64,000 bases of DNA from Rhizobium terrae (GCF_003425685.1 NZ_QJKM01000002.1:310001-374000), one strand, 5' to 3'. Counted from the first letter of the stretch, positions 25,304 to 35,426 are shown. A program made the numbers and translations. Notes: generated from the sequence alone by a model not told the origin.

Positions 25304-26989
25304 TTAAGCATACGACTGTCTGGGAGGCATGTCCAGATAAATTTGAAATACGGCTTGAAGAGCTTCCGGGCTGATCGGTTTGAGGATCACGTCGTTCATT
25401 CCCGAGGCAAAACATTCGTCCCGGTCGCGGTCGAAGGCCTGAGGCAAGACGCCGATGATCGGAATGGAATTGTCGATCGTTTCGAGCGCCCTTATCCGGG
25501 CGCTGGCCTCGAAGCCACTCAGCTTCGGAAGCGTGACATCCATGAGGACGAGACGGGGAGAACGCTCGCTCCACAACCGGACCGCTTCCTCGCCATCGGC
25601 GGCAATCGCATATCTGTAACCCAGACCTTCGAGGATCTGCGAGAAGACGATCTGGTTCACCTCGTTGTCCTCGGCGACGAGGATGTCGATGTCGGATAAT
25701 TCCGAGGCCTTGCTCCGCAGGTCGGCGGGAGCGATCTGCCATGCTTCCCGAACCGACGCGTCGGCGGCCGGTGCACGCGCAGTGAACACACGGGCGATCT
25801 GCGGAACCAGTTCCTGTCCGAGGCGTGCGCCATCGATCGTCAATGTCGCGATACCGTATCGCCGGGCGATCTCAAGGCATTGAACGTCCATCGCCGCGTC
25901 CACCGCGACAAGATCGACACAGATGCCGGAATCGTCGGCAAGCTGTAGGAAGAGTTCCAGTTCTTCGATGCTCGACACGGATGACGTATCAAGCGAAAGC
26001 CCCTCAAGAAGGCTCAGCGCCTCCGTTTCCACCTGCTTGTCGCCGGAAACCACAAGGACCTTGCGACCGGCGATCCGGTCTCCGGCAGTCTCGGCCTCAT
26101 TGCGGGGCCGGCGTTCGTGCCGGCCGAGCGTGGAGGAGACCAGGCCTGCCGGACTGAGGCGCGAGACGATCCGCCCGTCTTCACCGTCCGTCTCGACAAG
26201 CGCCGTGATATCCTCCATGGCGGTGACGATATAGTATCGGCCCGGCTTTCCGATGCGATATTTGTTGGCGATGATGATGACCTCGGAACCATCCGGCCTG
26301 ATCACCCGTTCGGGAAGCTGCAAGGGCTCTCCCGCCTCGAAGAGTCGCCGATTGATGCCATCCAGCCTCTCTTCCAGTTCGGGCGGATGAATGTCCGAGC
26401 CCTTGCGGCCGAGAACCGCATCGAACGGCAGGTCGAGAAAGCGGCAGGCAGCCTTGTTGACTGCCACGAAGGTGAAATTCCTGTCCTTGACGGTGACCGG
26501 GAAAGGTAGATTGTCGAGTACCTCCTCGGTGATCTGCACCCTTTCCATATCCGCGCGCCACTGTTCCTCGCGCTTCTTGTGATCCGAGACGTCCCTGACG
26601 ACACAAACCCCGTAGCCGGACGGCAGGCGTCGCTTGGAGAAGCTCAGCCAGCGATCCGTACCGCGGCGCTCCAGCGTGTCGGCGCGCTCCTTCCACAGCA
26701 TGGCGATCTGATCGGCGATCCAATCCTCGCGGCCGAGCATCCGGCGCGAACCCGAGCCGTCCGCCGAAAAGCGCCCCCCACCGTCGTAGGCGGCCCCGAG
26801 AAAGTCCCTGAGACGGGTGCCCGGAGCGAGAAAGCTCTTGGGCACCGGCAGGAGGCCGAGCAATTGCTGGCTCGCAAAGAGGATCAAGTCATTCTTGTCA
26901 TAGACAAGCACGCCGCCAGAGATGCCCTCGGAGATCACTTCGAGCATGATAGTCTGAATGTTCGCGTCCGCCGACGACAAATCATTCAT
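25304..26989 (-). CDS. PAS-PAS-receiver protein without a kinase domain
   Basis: 561 residues. Residues 10-135 form a PAS-like domain (GVLVYDKNDLILFASQQLLGL), 160-270 a second PAS with PAC (VLDNLPFPVTVKDRNFTFVA; YIVTAMEDITALV), 300-400 a diverged receiver-like fold, and 430-555 a canonical receiver (DILVAEDNEVNQIVFSQIL; phospho-acceptor in VLMDVTLP; final KPI). No H-box, N-box or G-box is present, so a partner kinase must phosphorylate it. It precedes the GGDEF-EAL gene and is divergent from mutL. This order suggests a c-di-GMP signalling pair, which is an inference. Confidence 0.85.
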   Translation of the reverse strand: MNDLSSADANIQTIMLEVISEGISGGVLVYDKNDLILFASQQLLGLLPVPKSFLAPGTRLRDFLGAAYDGGGRFSADGSGSRRMLGREDWIADQIAMLWKERADTLERRGTDRWLSFSKRRLPSGYGVCVVRDVSDHKKREEQWRADMERVQITEEVLDNLPFPVTVKDRNFTFVAVNKAACRFLDLPFDAVLGRKGSDIHPPELEERLDGINRRLFEAGEPLQLPERVIRPDGSEVIIIANKYRIGKPGRYYIVTAMEDITALVETDGEDGRIVSRLSPAGLVSSTLGRHERRPRNEAETAGDRIAGRKVLVVSGDKQVETEALSLLEGLSLDTSSVSSIEELELFLQLADDSGICVDLVAVDAAMDVQCLEIARRYGIATLTIDGARLGQELVPQIARVFTARAPAADASVREAWQIAPADLRSKASELSDIDILVAEDNEVNQIVFSQILEGLGYRYAIAADGEEAVRLWSERSPRLVLMDVTLPKLSGFEASARIRALETIDNSIPIIGVLPQAFDRDRDECFASGMNDVILKPISPEALQAVFQIYLDMPPRQSYA

Positions 26990-27366
26990 AGGATGAAACT
27001 CCCCGTATGCTTTTCCGGCCGCGGATCTTGAGGAAACGGGCCGTAATGCCGATTATTCGCCTGTCGGCGTTATTCCTTCTAGTTTCGGTCGTGTCGGAGT
27101 GGAAACATGCTGGCTCCTAGTCCTCAACGGGTGATCTGGTCTCGCATGGCGGTGCCCAGCCGGCCGCCATCCTGATCACACGCGGGAGCTCTTCCCTCCC
27201 CGGCTTCATGCAAATTCAATGTTGAACAAAATATCCCCTTAATGTTAAGGGCGGATTAATGAACAGCCGTGCACACACTTCAAAGCTGTTCCATTTGACA
27301 CGGAAGAGGTTGCCCGAAGCTTTCCTTCACCTTGCGCATCCCGGGCGAATCCGGGAAAATGGCGGA
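26990..27366. other. intergenic region between the PAS-receiver gene and mutL, with palindrome
   Basis: No gene seen. CCCTTAA-TG-TTAAGGG (27236-27251) is a perfect interrupted palindrome. TTGACA at 27295-27300 could be a -35 element for mutL, but the matching -10 position is poor. Confidence 0.5.
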
Positions 27367-29187
27367 ATGCCTGTCAAACAACTGCCCGAGACGCTCATCA
27401 ATCAGATCGCCGCCGGCGAGGTCATCGAAAGACCTGCCAGCGCCGTCAAGGAACTGGTCGAAAATGCCATCGATGCCGGCGCGACGCGCATCGAGATCGC
27501 CACCGCCGGCGGCGGCAAGAGCCTGATCCGCATCACCGACAACGGCTGGGGCATGGATGCGGGCGACCTCGATCTTGCGGTCAGGCGGCATTGCACCTCG
27601 AAGATTTCCGCCTCGCTCGACGACATCCGCACCCTCGGTTTTCGCGGCGAGGCCCTGCCGTCGATCGGCTCCGTGGCGAAGCTGACGATTACCAGCCGCA
27701 GGTCAGGCGATACGCAAGGGTCGCAGGTCGCCGTCATCGGCGGCAAGACCGCCGGTGTGCGGCCGGCGCCCGCCAATTCCGGCACCGTCGTCGAGGTGCG
27801 CGACATCTTCTTCGCCACGCCCGCCCGCCTCAAGTTCCTCAAGACGGAGAAGGCAGAGGCCGGCGCGATCACCGAGATCGTCAAACGCATGGCGATCGCC
27901 TTTCCGAAAATCCGTTTCGTGCTTTCGGGCTCCGACCGCTCGACGCTGGAGTTCCCCGCGACCGGCGAAGATCATCTCGCCCGCATGGCGCAGGTGCTCG
28001 GCGTCGATTTCCGCGACAACGCGATCGAGATCGACGCGATGCGCGAAGATGTCGGGCTTTCCGGCTTCGTCGGCGTGCCGACTTTCCATCGCGGCAACTC
28101 GGCGCATCAATATGCCTTCGTCAACGGCCGGCCGGTGCAGGACAAGCTGATCCTCTCCGCCCTGCGCGGCGCCTATGCGGAAAGCATCCCCTCCGGCCGC
28201 TATCCGGTGGCGGTTCTGTCGATCACGCTCGATCCCGCGCTTGTGGACGTCAACGTGCACCCGGCCAAGGCGGATGTGCGGTTCCGCGATCCGGGCCTCG
28301 TGCGAGGGCTCATCGTCGGGGCGATCCGCGAGGCGTTGCAGCGCGAGGGCGACCGGGCCGCAACCACCGGCGCATCCGGCATGATGCGGGCCTTCCGGCC
28401 GGGCTTTTCGCCAGACTCTCCCTTTCAGCCGGCACCGCGCACGCCATGGGCCGCTGCCTCCTCGCCTTTCCGGCCCCTTAGCCAGCCCGCCCACGATTTT
28501 GCCGAGCAGGTGCAATCCCGTTTCGATGCCCTCGCCATGCCGACTGCCCGGGCCGACACGGCGATTGCCGAACCGATCGCCAGATCCGCTGCGGACGATG
28601 CGCCGCGCTATCGCCTCGGCGCCGCCCGTGCGCAGCTTCACGAGAATTATATCGTCGCACAGACGGAAGACGGTCTCGTCATCGTCGATCAGCACGCAGC
28701 TCACGAACGCCTGGTCTTCGAGGCAATGCGCAAGGCGCTCGACAACAAGCGGCTCGCAAGCCAGGTCCTGCTGATCCCCGAGATCATTGATCTGGCCGAG
28801 GAGGACTGCGACCGGCTGATGGCGAATGCCGCGGAACTCGACCGGCTCGGCCTCGCCATCGAACGCTTCGGCCCGGGCGCCGTGGCTGTACGCGAGACCC
28901 CGGCCATGTTGGGCGAAGTGGATGCGGCTTCCTTGGTCCGCGACCTTGCAGACGAGATCGCGGAGTGGAACACCGCGAGCGGGCTTCGCGGCAAGCTCGA
29001 ATATGTCGCGGCGACGATGGCCTGCCACGGCTCGGTGCGCTCCGGCCGACGGCTGAGGCCCGAGGAGATGAACGCGCTTCTGAGGGAGATGGAAGCGACG
29101 CCGGGTTCCGGCACCTGCAATCATGGCCGGCCCACCTATATCGAACTCAAGCTTTCCGATATCGAGCGGCTGTTCGGCAGAAGTTGA
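27367..29187 (+). CDS. mutL: DNA mismatch repair protein MutL
   Basis: 606 residues. GHKL ATPase motifs occupy the N-terminal half: [18 protein letters not shown] and [13 protein letters not shown]. The C-terminal dimerisation half carries [12 protein letters not shown], which fits the endonuclease metal-binding motif DQHA-x2-E-x4-E, along with ACHGS and CNHGRPT. This MutL should therefore nick DNA itself, as in bacteria that lack MutH. ATG 27367 begins the conserved [19 protein letters not shown]; the frame is open 36 codons further upstream but those are not family-like. The linker at residues 340-430 is Pro/Ala-rich, as usual. Confidence 0.96.
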   Translation: MPVKQLPETLINQIAAGEVIERPASAVKELVENAIDAGATRIEIATAGGGKSLIRITDNGWGMDAGDLDLAVRRHCTSKISASLDDIRTLGFRGEALPSIGSVAKLTITSRRSGDTQGSQVAVIGGKTAGVRPAPANSGTVVEVRDIFFATPARLKFLKTEKAEAGAITEIVKRMAIAFPKIRFVLSGSDRSTLEFPATGEDHLARMAQVLGVDFRDNAIEIDAMREDVGLSGFVGVPTFHRGNSAHQYAFVNGRPVQDKLILSALRGAYAESIPSGRYPVAVLSITLDPALVDVNVHPAKADVRFRDPGLVRGLIVGAIREALQREGDRAATTGASGMMRAFRPGFSPDSPFQPAPRTPWAAASSPFRPLSQPAHDFAEQVQSRFDALAMPTARADTAIAEPIARSAADDAPRYRLGAARAQLHENYIVAQTEDGLVIVDQHAAHERLVFEAMRKALDNKRLASQVLLIPEIIDLAEEDCDRLMANAAELDRLGLAIERFGPGAVAVRETPAMLGEVDAASLVRDLADEIAEWNTASGLRGKLEYVAATMACHGSVRSGRRLRPEEMNALLREMEATPGSGTCNHGRPTYIELKLSDIERLFGRS

Positions 29188-29252
29188 AAATACTGGCAAT
29201 CCCGGCCCAATCGCGTTAGAGAAAGCCCATGTTTTTCCGCAGGAGACGACAG

Positions 29253-29486
29253 ATGAACCGGTTCGAGGGAAGCGGATTCCGGGAGGCTAAGATCCGGTAC
29301 CTCGATGGCGACTACCAGATTCTGACGCCTGGTTCCTATGTCGTCTGCGCCATGACCGGGGCCCAGATCCCGGTCGACGAATTGCGCTACTGGAGCGTTG
29401 CCCGGCAGGAGCCCTATGTCGATTGTGCCGCATCGCTGGAGGCAGACAAACGGGCCGGCATGCTGCCGAACCAGACGCGGGGCTAG
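29253..29486 (+). CDS. DUF2093 domain-containing protein
   Basis: 77-residue protein of an uncharacterised alphaproteobacterial family: [43 protein letters not shown] 29253 has GGAG nine bases upstream and matches family starts; an ATG eight codons before it lacks a ribosome site. Two conserved Cys (VVCAM and YVDCAA) could bind metal. It lies between mutL and lpxK, and its stop overlaps the convergent lpxK stop by four bases. Confidence 0.85.
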   Translation: MNRFEGSGFREAKIRYLDGDYQILTPGSYVVCAMTGAQIPVDELRYWSVARQEPYVDCAASLEADKRAGMLPNQTRG

Positions 29487-30529
29487 GTCTTCCGGCCAGC
29501 TCCCTCCTTGATGCGGCGTTCACGGAAATTGGCGATCGCCGTGTCGATGATCTTGCCCGGAGCCTGCGGATCGTCGAACGCCATGTCGACCTCGACTACC
29601 CTGACCGCTTCCGCCAGTTCCTCCATGCGACCGTGATGGCCCGTCAGTCTCACCGCATCCTTGGCGGTGGTGACCAGCGTCAAGCTTTCCCTGGCTGCGT
29701 CGTCCAACAGGTCGGCAATCTCATCCTCGGTGAAATAGTGGTGATCCGGAAAGGCCCGCTTCCCGATGATCAGCCCGCCGACCTGCTTGACCGTGCGGTA
29801 GAATTTCTCCGGATCGGCAATGCCGGCAAAGGCTAGTAGCGCCCTGCCCGCCACCGCCGTGTTGGGGCGCGGCTTCAGGGTCGCGACATAGACCTGTTTT
29901 CCGGCCCGCGCGGCCTGGCGGACCAGGGTGTCGGCCGCCGTTCCGCTGCCGACCTTGAGGATAGCCGAAAGCTGGCGCATCTGCTCGGCTAAGGGAGCCC
30001 GGACCGGTCCCCCCGGAACCAGATGGCCGTTGCCGATACCGCGCACCGTGTCGATGACGACCAGCGCGAAATCGAGTGTCAGGCGTGCGCTCTGGAACCC
30101 GTCATCCATGATGATCACATCGACGCCTTCCTCGACCAGTTTCCTGGCGCCATCGACACGTGCCCTCGAAATCACCGTCAGCGTCTCACGGCAGAGGAGC
30201 AGTGCCTCGTCGCCGACCGCCTCGGCGCGGTGATGAGCGGGATCGACGACGGTCGTCACGTCAATTGATCCGCCGTAACCGCGGCTGAGAAACCCCGGCT
30301 TCAGCCCCTTCTCCTTCGCGGCGCGGGCAAGGGCGATCGCCGTCGGTGTCTTGCCGGCGCCCCCGACGGTGAAATTGCCGACGCAGATAACCGGCACCGG
30401 CACGCTGGCGCGATGGCTGCGGGCCATCCGGCGACCGGCAATCTCTCCATACAGAAAGGAAAAGGGCGAAAGGCCCCAGGCGCGCCAATCCGCTTTAGTC
30501 CACCAGAATGGCGGAGCTTCCGATACCAT
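29483..30529 (-). CDS. lpxK: tetraacyldisaccharide 4'-kinase
   Basis: 348 residues. This membrane-associated P-loop kinase phosphorylates the 4' position of the lipid A disaccharide. The Walker A is unusual for the family and intact ([18 protein letters not shown] near residue 50), FLSRGYGG follows, and IIMDDGFQS holds the catalytic Asp pair. ATG 30529 begins [18 protein letters not shown], which is the expected start; 34 further codons upstream are open but not family-like. It ends a leftward group with waaA and the HAD phosphatase gene. Confidence 0.95.
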   Translation of the reverse strand: MVSEAPPFWWTKADWRAWGLSPFSFLYGEIAGRRMARSHRASVPVPVICVGNFTVGGAGKTPTAIALARAAKEKGLKPGFLSRGYGGSIDVTTVVDPAHHRAEAVGDEALLLCRETLTVISRARVDGARKLVEEGVDVIIMDDGFQSARLTLDFALVVIDTVRGIGNGHLVPGGPVRAPLAEQMRQLSAILKVGSGTAADTLVRQAARAGKQVYVATLKPRPNTAVAGRALLAFAGIADPEKFYRTVKQVGGLIIGKRAFPDHHYFTEDEIADLLDDAARESLTLVTTAKDAVRLTGHHGRMEELAEAVRVVEVDMAFDDPQAPGKIIDTAIANFRERRIKEGAGRKT

Positions 30530-30633
30530 ACGCAAATCTCCGGCTGACCCGATCTGAAACAGACGCGAAGAAGAGGCGAGTTTCAGAAAAAAGGCAAGTC
30601 CCTGGAACAAAGCGCCTTCAAGCCGGGCCAAGT

Positions 30634-31362
30634 TCAGGTGCCGGGCTTTTCCGGCAGCAGGCTCTTCAGGCCGGTGATGTCGTCAAGGCAGATATCGGCG
30701 GCAGCAGACAACGTCTCGCGCGAACCGGTGCCGGTCAGCACAGCGATCTTCAGCCCCACGCCGGCATTGGCGCCCATGTGCATATCGTGATTGTTGTCGC
30801 CGACCATGGCGACCTGTGCCGGATCAAGGCCGACGGCATGGCAGAAGCCGAACACCATGCCCGGTTCCGGCTTCATGCCATGGCCGCTGTCGTAACCGGC
30901 GATGAAATCCACATGCTCCAGGATGCCGAAGCGGATCGCCGTCTGGCGGATCGACCGTTCGTTGTCGCTCGAGGCGATGCCGAGCTTGAAGCCCCTTGCC
31001 TTGAGACTGCCGAACAGCGCGGCCAAATCGGTGACCGGGACAGAAAATTCCGCCCCGCGGACGAAGAGTTCGTCGAGCAGGCGGGTCAGTTCGGTAACCT
31101 CGACGGGCGAACCGGCGGAGACGAAACCGGCGGAAATCTCCGCCGCATTGCCGGCGGCGAGCAGGCTGTCGGGCCGCGTATGACCGGAGACGGGGTCCAT
31201 GCCGCCGGAGAAAAGCAATTGCGGTTCGAGTTCGGGATTGCCGGCGGAGGCGATGCGCGCCGCCTCGCGGTTCACCGGTCCCCAGCTTTCGTCGTAAAGG
31301 AGAAGAGTTCCGTCCTTGTCGAACAGGATACCGGCGATCCCGGCAAGCTTTTCCGGATTCAT
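30634..31362 (-). CDS. HAD-IA family phosphatase
   Basis: 242 residues with all HAD motifs: FDKDGTLL (nucleophile Asp and acid Asp), ASSDN (motif II), KPEP (motif III Lys) and [11 protein letters not shown] (motif IV). The cap is a C1 helical insert at residues 20-110. Its ATG overlaps the end of waaA by four bases (ATGA), so it is translationally coupled to the Kdo transferase and followed by lpxK. Homologues are usually called phosphoglycolate phosphatase-like. A role in lipopolysaccharide sugar metabolism is suggested by position only. Confidence 0.88.
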   Translation of the reverse strand: MNPEKLAGIAGILFDKDGTLLLYDESWGPVNREAARIASAGNPELEPQLLFSGGMDPVSGHTRPDSLLAAGNAAEISAGFVSAGSPVEVTELTRLLDELFVRGAEFSVPVTDLAALFGSLKARGFKLGIASSDNERSIRQTAIRFGILEHVDFIAGYDSGHGMKPEPGMVFGFCHAVGLDPAQVAMVGDNNHDMHMGANAGVGLKIAVLTGTGSRETLSAAADICLDDITGLKSLLPEKPGT

Positions 31363-32678
31363 CGAGCGACAGCGGCCTTCGGCTGCAGGCGGGCGCTGAC
31401 GGTCAAAGGATTGATATAGGGTTCAAGCGCCTTGACCGTCTTCGACAGCGCCCCACGCATCTCTTCCATAGCGTCATGGCCAGCATCGACCATCTTCACG
31501 CGGGCCAGGTCGTTGACCAGCAGGTAATGGACGGCCTTTGCCAGCATCTCGGTATCCTTGACGATGCGGGCACCGCCCTTGCGCACCAGATGCTGATAGG
31601 CATCCCGGAAATTCTGGACATGCGGGCCGGACAGGACCGCGCAACCGAGCATGGCCGGTTCCAGCGGGTTCTGGCCGCCTTCACTCGCTAGCGATTTGCC
31701 GACGAAGGCGATCTCGGTCAGCCGCAGGTAGAGCCCCATTTCGCCGATCGAATCCCCCAGAAAAACGTCGGTTTCGGGCGTCAGGACATCCTTGCGGGAA
31801 CGGCGCGCCACGGTGAGGCCGGCTTCCTTCAACATGGCCTCGATCGCATCGGCGCGGTCCGGATGACGCGGCACCAGAATGGTGAGTTGTCCATTCTTCG
31901 GCTTCAGCGCCTTATGCACGGCTGCAACCGATTTTTCCTCGCCTTCGAAGGTGGAGATCGCCGCCCAGGTAGAGCGATTGCCGATCTGCCTGCGATAAGC
32001 CGCGAGAACCGCCTCGTCGCAAGGCGGGGGGTCCGTATCGCTTTTCAGGTTACCGGACACGATAACCGGCCAGGCGCCAAGATCGCGGAACCGTTCGGCA
32101 TCCAGATCGGACTGGGCGACCACCAGGGACATCCTGCCGAACAGCGCTTCGGCGATCGACAGGCGATTGTGCCAGCGATCGAAGGAGCGGTCGGAAATAC
32201 GGGCATTGACGCGGATCTGCGGGATATGCCGGCGGGCGAGTTCGGCAATCGTGGTCGGCCAGATTTCCGATTCCGCCGTGATGCAGGCATCCGGCTTCCA
32301 GTAGGCGATGAAGCGCTTGACCGGAAATTTCACATCGAGGGGCACATATTGATGGATGACCTCATCCGCCAGCCGGGACTGGACCAGCGCTGCCGAGGTG
32401 ACTGTCCCGGTGGTGAGCAGAACATGGATCTCGCGGCGGCGCAGTTCGCGGATCATCGGCATGATCGCAATGGTCTCGCCGACGCTTGCGGCATGCACCC
32501 AGACCAGCGGCCCGCGCGGCCTGGCAAGGCTTGCGAAACCGAGGCGCTCCAGCCGGCGCGACCGGTCCTCCTTGCCCTTCATGGCGCGGTAGGCGAGATA
32601 GGAACCGACCAGGGGATAAAGGGCGATGCCGGCCACCCTATAGGCAAGAAGAGCCGCGCGCGCCGAGACCCTGCTCAT
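31359..32678 (-). CDS. waaA: 3-deoxy-D-manno-octulosonic acid (Kdo) transferase
   Basis: 439-residue GT30 glycosyltransferase that adds Kdo from CMP-Kdo to lipid IVA at the inner membrane. An N-terminal anchor helix (VAGIALYPLVGSYLAY) precedes VWVHAASVGETIAIMPMI, which holds the catalytic Glu; ITAESEIWPT, NARISDRSF, PRHPDRAD and SEGGQNPLEPAMLG are family blocks. It starts the waaA-HAD-lpxK group with ATGA coupling to the HAD gene. A terminator-like stem lies upstream, ending the DUF4170 transcript. Confidence 0.95.
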   Translation of the reverse strand: MSRVSARAALLAYRVAGIALYPLVGSYLAYRAMKGKEDRSRRLERLGFASLARPRGPLVWVHAASVGETIAIMPMIRELRRREIHVLLTTGTVTSAALVQSRLADEVIHQYVPLDVKFPVKRFIAYWKPDACITAESEIWPTTIAELARRHIPQIRVNARISDRSFDRWHNRLSIAEALFGRMSLVVAQSDLDAERFRDLGAWPVIVSGNLKSDTDPPPCDEAVLAAYRRQIGNRSTWAAISTFEGEEKSVAAVHKALKPKNGQLTILVPRHPDRADAIEAMLKEAGLTVARRSRKDVLTPETDVFLGDSIGEMGLYLRLTEIAFVGKSLASEGGQNPLEPAMLGCAVLSGPHVQNFRDAYQHLVRKGGARIVKDTEMLAKAVHYLLVNDLARVKMVDAGHDAMEEMRGALSKTVKALEPYINPLTVSARLQPKAAVAR

Positions 32679-32773
32679 CGCGTTTGCCCTTGATGCATAA
32701 TAGCCGCCATCAATGTGATAACCCCTCCGATCGAATATCCGTAACCGAGTTTTTTGTGTTTTACAAATGCGTC

Positions 32774-32813
32774 AAAAAAGGGTCCTCGGGGATCACAACC
32801 AACAGCAAGGACC
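32774..32813 (-). terminator. putative terminator after the DUF4170 gene
   Basis: Read leftward: GGTCCT (32813-32808), a loop of 21 nt with partial pairing, AGGACC (32786-32781), then C and six T (32779-32774). The short stem makes it moderate evidence. Confidence 0.5.
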
Positions 32814-32849
32814 AGCATTGGGATCGCAATGTAAGCGTCAGGGCTTGCC

Positions 32850-33092
32850 TCAAGCCGACTTCATCTCAGGTTCCAGCAGCCGGTGCATATGGACGATGAA
32901 GTAGCGCATTTCGGCGTTATCTACAGTCTGCTGGGCCTTCGCCCGCCACGCGACCAGCGCGCTCGCATAATCGGGGTAAATACCGACGATATCCAGCTTC
33001 GACAGGTCCTTGAACTCGACACCTTCGAGGCTCTTCAGCTCGCCGCCGAAGACCAGGTGCAGAAGTTGCTTTTTTTCGCCTGTTTCCGTCAT
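32850..33092 (-). CDS. DUF4170 domain-containing protein
   Basis: 80-residue soluble protein of an alphaproteobacterial family with no known function: QLLHLVFGGELKSLEGVEFK, DIVGIYPDYASALVAWRAKA, YFIVHMHRLLEPE. The family typically stands beside waaA and the inositol-phosphatase-like gene, as here. It may form a transcript with pmbA and cysQ upstream, ended by the stem-loop at 32774-32813. Confidence 0.85.
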   Translation of the reverse strand: MTETGEKKQLLHLVFGGELKSLEGVEFKDLSKLDIVGIYPDYASALVAWRAKAQQTVDNAEMRYFIVHMHRLLEPEMKSA

Positions 33093-33166
33093 TTTCTTCG
33101 TGTCCGTCTGTTCCAGATCCCCCGGCCCTCATCTGCGGCATTCTCCGAAAAAGGTCAACCCGATGT

Positions 33167-33961
33167 TCAGCCGGCAAGCTGCGGCAGAAGGCTTCGCACG
33201 GCGTGTCCGGCGCCGGCGACCAGCATCTCATGGCTGACGCTCTCGCGATTGTAGACGAGCCGGCTTCCATCGAGACCGACGAGTTGTCCCCCCGCCCGTT
33301 CGAGGATCAGGTCGGCGGCTGCGAGATCCCAGTCATGGGAATTGCGCCTGACGACCGTCCCGTCGATCCGGCCGTCGGCGATCATGGCGATCCGATAGGC
33401 GAGCGACGGCACATGCCGCACCCGGCGGACTTCCCCAAGCAAAGCAGGATCGAACTTCTTGACGAGGCTCTCGTCGGCCGCGATCACCAGCTCGCCATTG
33501 CTTCGGTCTCCGGTAACTCCGATGGGCTGGCCGTTCCTCAGCGCCGGACCTCCCGCCACCGCGCAGAACTCCTCTCGAAGAGCCGGCGCCACCAGAACGC
33601 CCGCCACCGGAGAGCCGTGATGCACCACTGCAACCGAGACGCACCAAGTCTTTTCACCGTTGATAAAGGCGCGCGTTCCATCGATGGGATCGATGACGAA
33701 CAGGGTTTCGGCAGAAAGGCGTGCCGCATCGTCGTCCGTTTCCTCCGACAGCCAGCCGTAATTCGGCCGCGCCTTCAGAAGCAGGCTCTGCAGCCGGTCG
33801 TTGGCCGCGAAATCGGCAGCGCTGACGGGAGACCTGCCTTCGTTCTTCCACCAGACTTCCGGCGAGGCCCCGAAGAAGCCGTGGGCGATGTCGCCGGCCT
33901 GGCGCGCCGCATCCAGGATAAGGTCCAAGTCCTTTCGCCAATCCTCGTTTGGAATGTCCAT
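33167..33961 (-). CDS. inositol monophosphatase-family protein, 3'(2'),5'-bisphosphate nucleotidase (CysQ-like)
   Basis: 264 residues. The lithium-sensitive phosphatase motifs are intact: LSEETDDD (metal Glu), DPIDGTRAFINGE (metal Asp pair and Thr) and HDWDLAAADLILERAGG (catalytic Asp). The start pattern DLILDAARQAGDIAHGFF is typical of rhizobial CysQ, which recycles adenosine 3',5'-bisphosphate from sulfate assimilation; inositol-phosphate activity is the alternative. ATG 33961 is preferred over TTG 33970, which would overlap the pmbA stop. Confidence 0.88.
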   Translation of the reverse strand: MDIPNEDWRKDLDLILDAARQAGDIAHGFFGASPEVWWKNEGRSPVSAADFAANDRLQSLLLKARPNYGWLSEETDDDAARLSAETLFVIDPIDGTRAFINGEKTWCVSVAVVHHGSPVAGVLVAPALREEFCAVAGGPALRNGQPIGVTGDRSNGELVIAADESLVKKFDPALLGEVRRVRHVPSLAYRIAMIADGRIDGTVVRRNSHDWDLAAADLILERAGGQLVGLDGSRLVYNRESVSHEMLVAGAGHAVRSLLPQLAG

Positions 33962-33966
33962 CGGGA

Positions 33967-35313
33967 TCAACGTCCCGCCAGCGTCATGCCCTCGATGGCG
34001 ATCGTCGGCGAGGCGACCCCGAACTTGCGGTCGATGTCGTTGGCCGGCGTGATGCGCATGAACATGTCCTTGAGGTTGGAGGCGATCGTCACTTCCGAAA
34101 CGGGGAAGGCGAGCTCGCCGTTCTCGATCCAGAAGCCGGTCGCACCACGGCTGTATTCGCCGGTGATCATGTTGACGCCTTGGCCGATCAATTCGGTGAC
34201 GTAAAAACCGGTGCCGATCGACCGGATCAGGTCGTCCGGCGCTACGTCGCCGGGCTCCAGCGCCAGGTTGGTGGAGGCGGGCGAAACCGCGGTGCCGCCG
34301 CGCACGCCGCGGCCGTTGGTGGACAGGCCGAGCTCGCGCGCGGTCGAGGTGGACAGGAACCAGTGCTTCAGCACGCCGTCCTCGATCATCACCATCCGCT
34401 CGCCCTGAACACCTTCGCCATCGAAGGGGCGCGATGAGGAACCGCGCACGACGATCGGATCGTCGGTGATGTCGAGCCCCGCCTTCAGTACCTGCTGGCC
34501 CATCCTGTCGCGCAGGAAGCTCGTCTTGCGGGCGATGGCAGCACCGTTGATCGCCCCGGCAATATGGCCGACGAAGCCGCGGGCGATGCGTGGATCGAAA
34601 ACGACGGTGACATTGCTGCCCGTATTCACCTGGCGGGGATTGACGCGCTTTGCCGCCCGCTCGCCCGCGCGGCGGCCGATGAGCTTCGGGTCGTCGAGAT
34701 CGGCGGCATAGAGGCGGCTGTCGAAATCGTAGTCGCGCTCCATCTTGGTGCCCTCGCCGGCAATGACGCTGACGGAGCGGCCGAAACGGCTCGCCATGTA
34801 GCTGCCGGAAAAACCGTGCGAGGTCACCAGGACGAGGCCACCCATGCCGGCCGATGCACCGGCACCGGAGGAGTTGGAAATACCCTTAACGTCCAGCGCT
34901 GCCTGCTCCATTTCCAACGCCGCCGTACGCAGTTCGTCCGTCGGAACGTCGGTTGGATCGAAGAGGTCGAGATCGGGATAGGAGACGGCGAGATCCTTCT
35001 CGTCGGCGAGGCAGGCGAAGGGATCCTCCGGAGAGACTTTCGCCATGGCGACGGCACGCTCGGCCAGCGTCTTCATGTCGAAGCCCGGATTGGCCGAAAC
35101 GCTTGCGACCTTCCTGCCGATGAAGACCCGGAGGGAGAAATCGTCGCTCTCGGAAGCCTCGGTGCCTTCCACCTTGCCGAGGCGGACGCTGACGGAACGG
35201 GAGCGGGAACGCACGACCACCGCATCCGCCTGATCCGCCCCCGCGGCCTTGGCTAGATCGATCAGTTCGCTGGCACGGGAAAGTAGGGCGGCGGAATCGA
35301 TTTCAGTGGTCAT
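33967..35313 (-). CDS. pmbA: TldD/PmbA-family protease subunit
   Basis: 448 residues. In Escherichia coli, PmbA (TldE) and TldD form a heterodimeric metalloprotease that degrades unfolded peptides and matures microcins; TldD carries the metal site, and this protein lacks an HExxxH, consistent with PmbA. Blocks include DQADAVVVRSRSRSVSVR, ASESDDFSLRVFIG, the S/G-rich ISNSSGAGASAGMGG and STNGRGVRGGTAVSPASTNL. ATG 35313 starts MTTEIDSAALLSRASEL, behind AAAGGC. It is divergent from the Kef-type gene. Confidence 0.92.
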   Translation of the reverse strand: MTTEIDSAALLSRASELIDLAKAAGADQADAVVVRSRSRSVSVRLGKVEGTEASESDDFSLRVFIGRKVASVSANPGFDMKTLAERAVAMAKVSPEDPFACLADEKDLAVSYPDLDLFDPTDVPTDELRTAALEMEQAALDVKGISNSSGAGASAGMGGLVLVTSHGFSGSYMASRFGRSVSVIAGEGTKMERDYDFDSRLYAADLDDPKLIGRRAGERAAKRVNPRQVNTGSNVTVVFDPRIARGFVGHIAGAINGAAIARKTSFLRDRMGQQVLKAGLDITDDPIVVRGSSSRPFDGEGVQGERMVMIEDGVLKHWFLSTSTARELGLSTNGRGVRGGTAVSPASTNLALEPGDVAPDDLIRSIGTGFYVTELIGQGVNMITGEYSRGATGFWIENGELAFPVSEVTIASNLKDMFMRITPANDIDRKFGVASPTIAIEGMTLAGR

Positions 35314-35426
35314 GATTGCAAGCCTTTCATTATCGCTCCATTTATTGTGCACTGTCAGAAGCATCAAGGGCGGCTCTGTGATTCTTGGAGAATGCCGCCC
35401 ATTCCATGACCCGAAAGTAATCTCGC

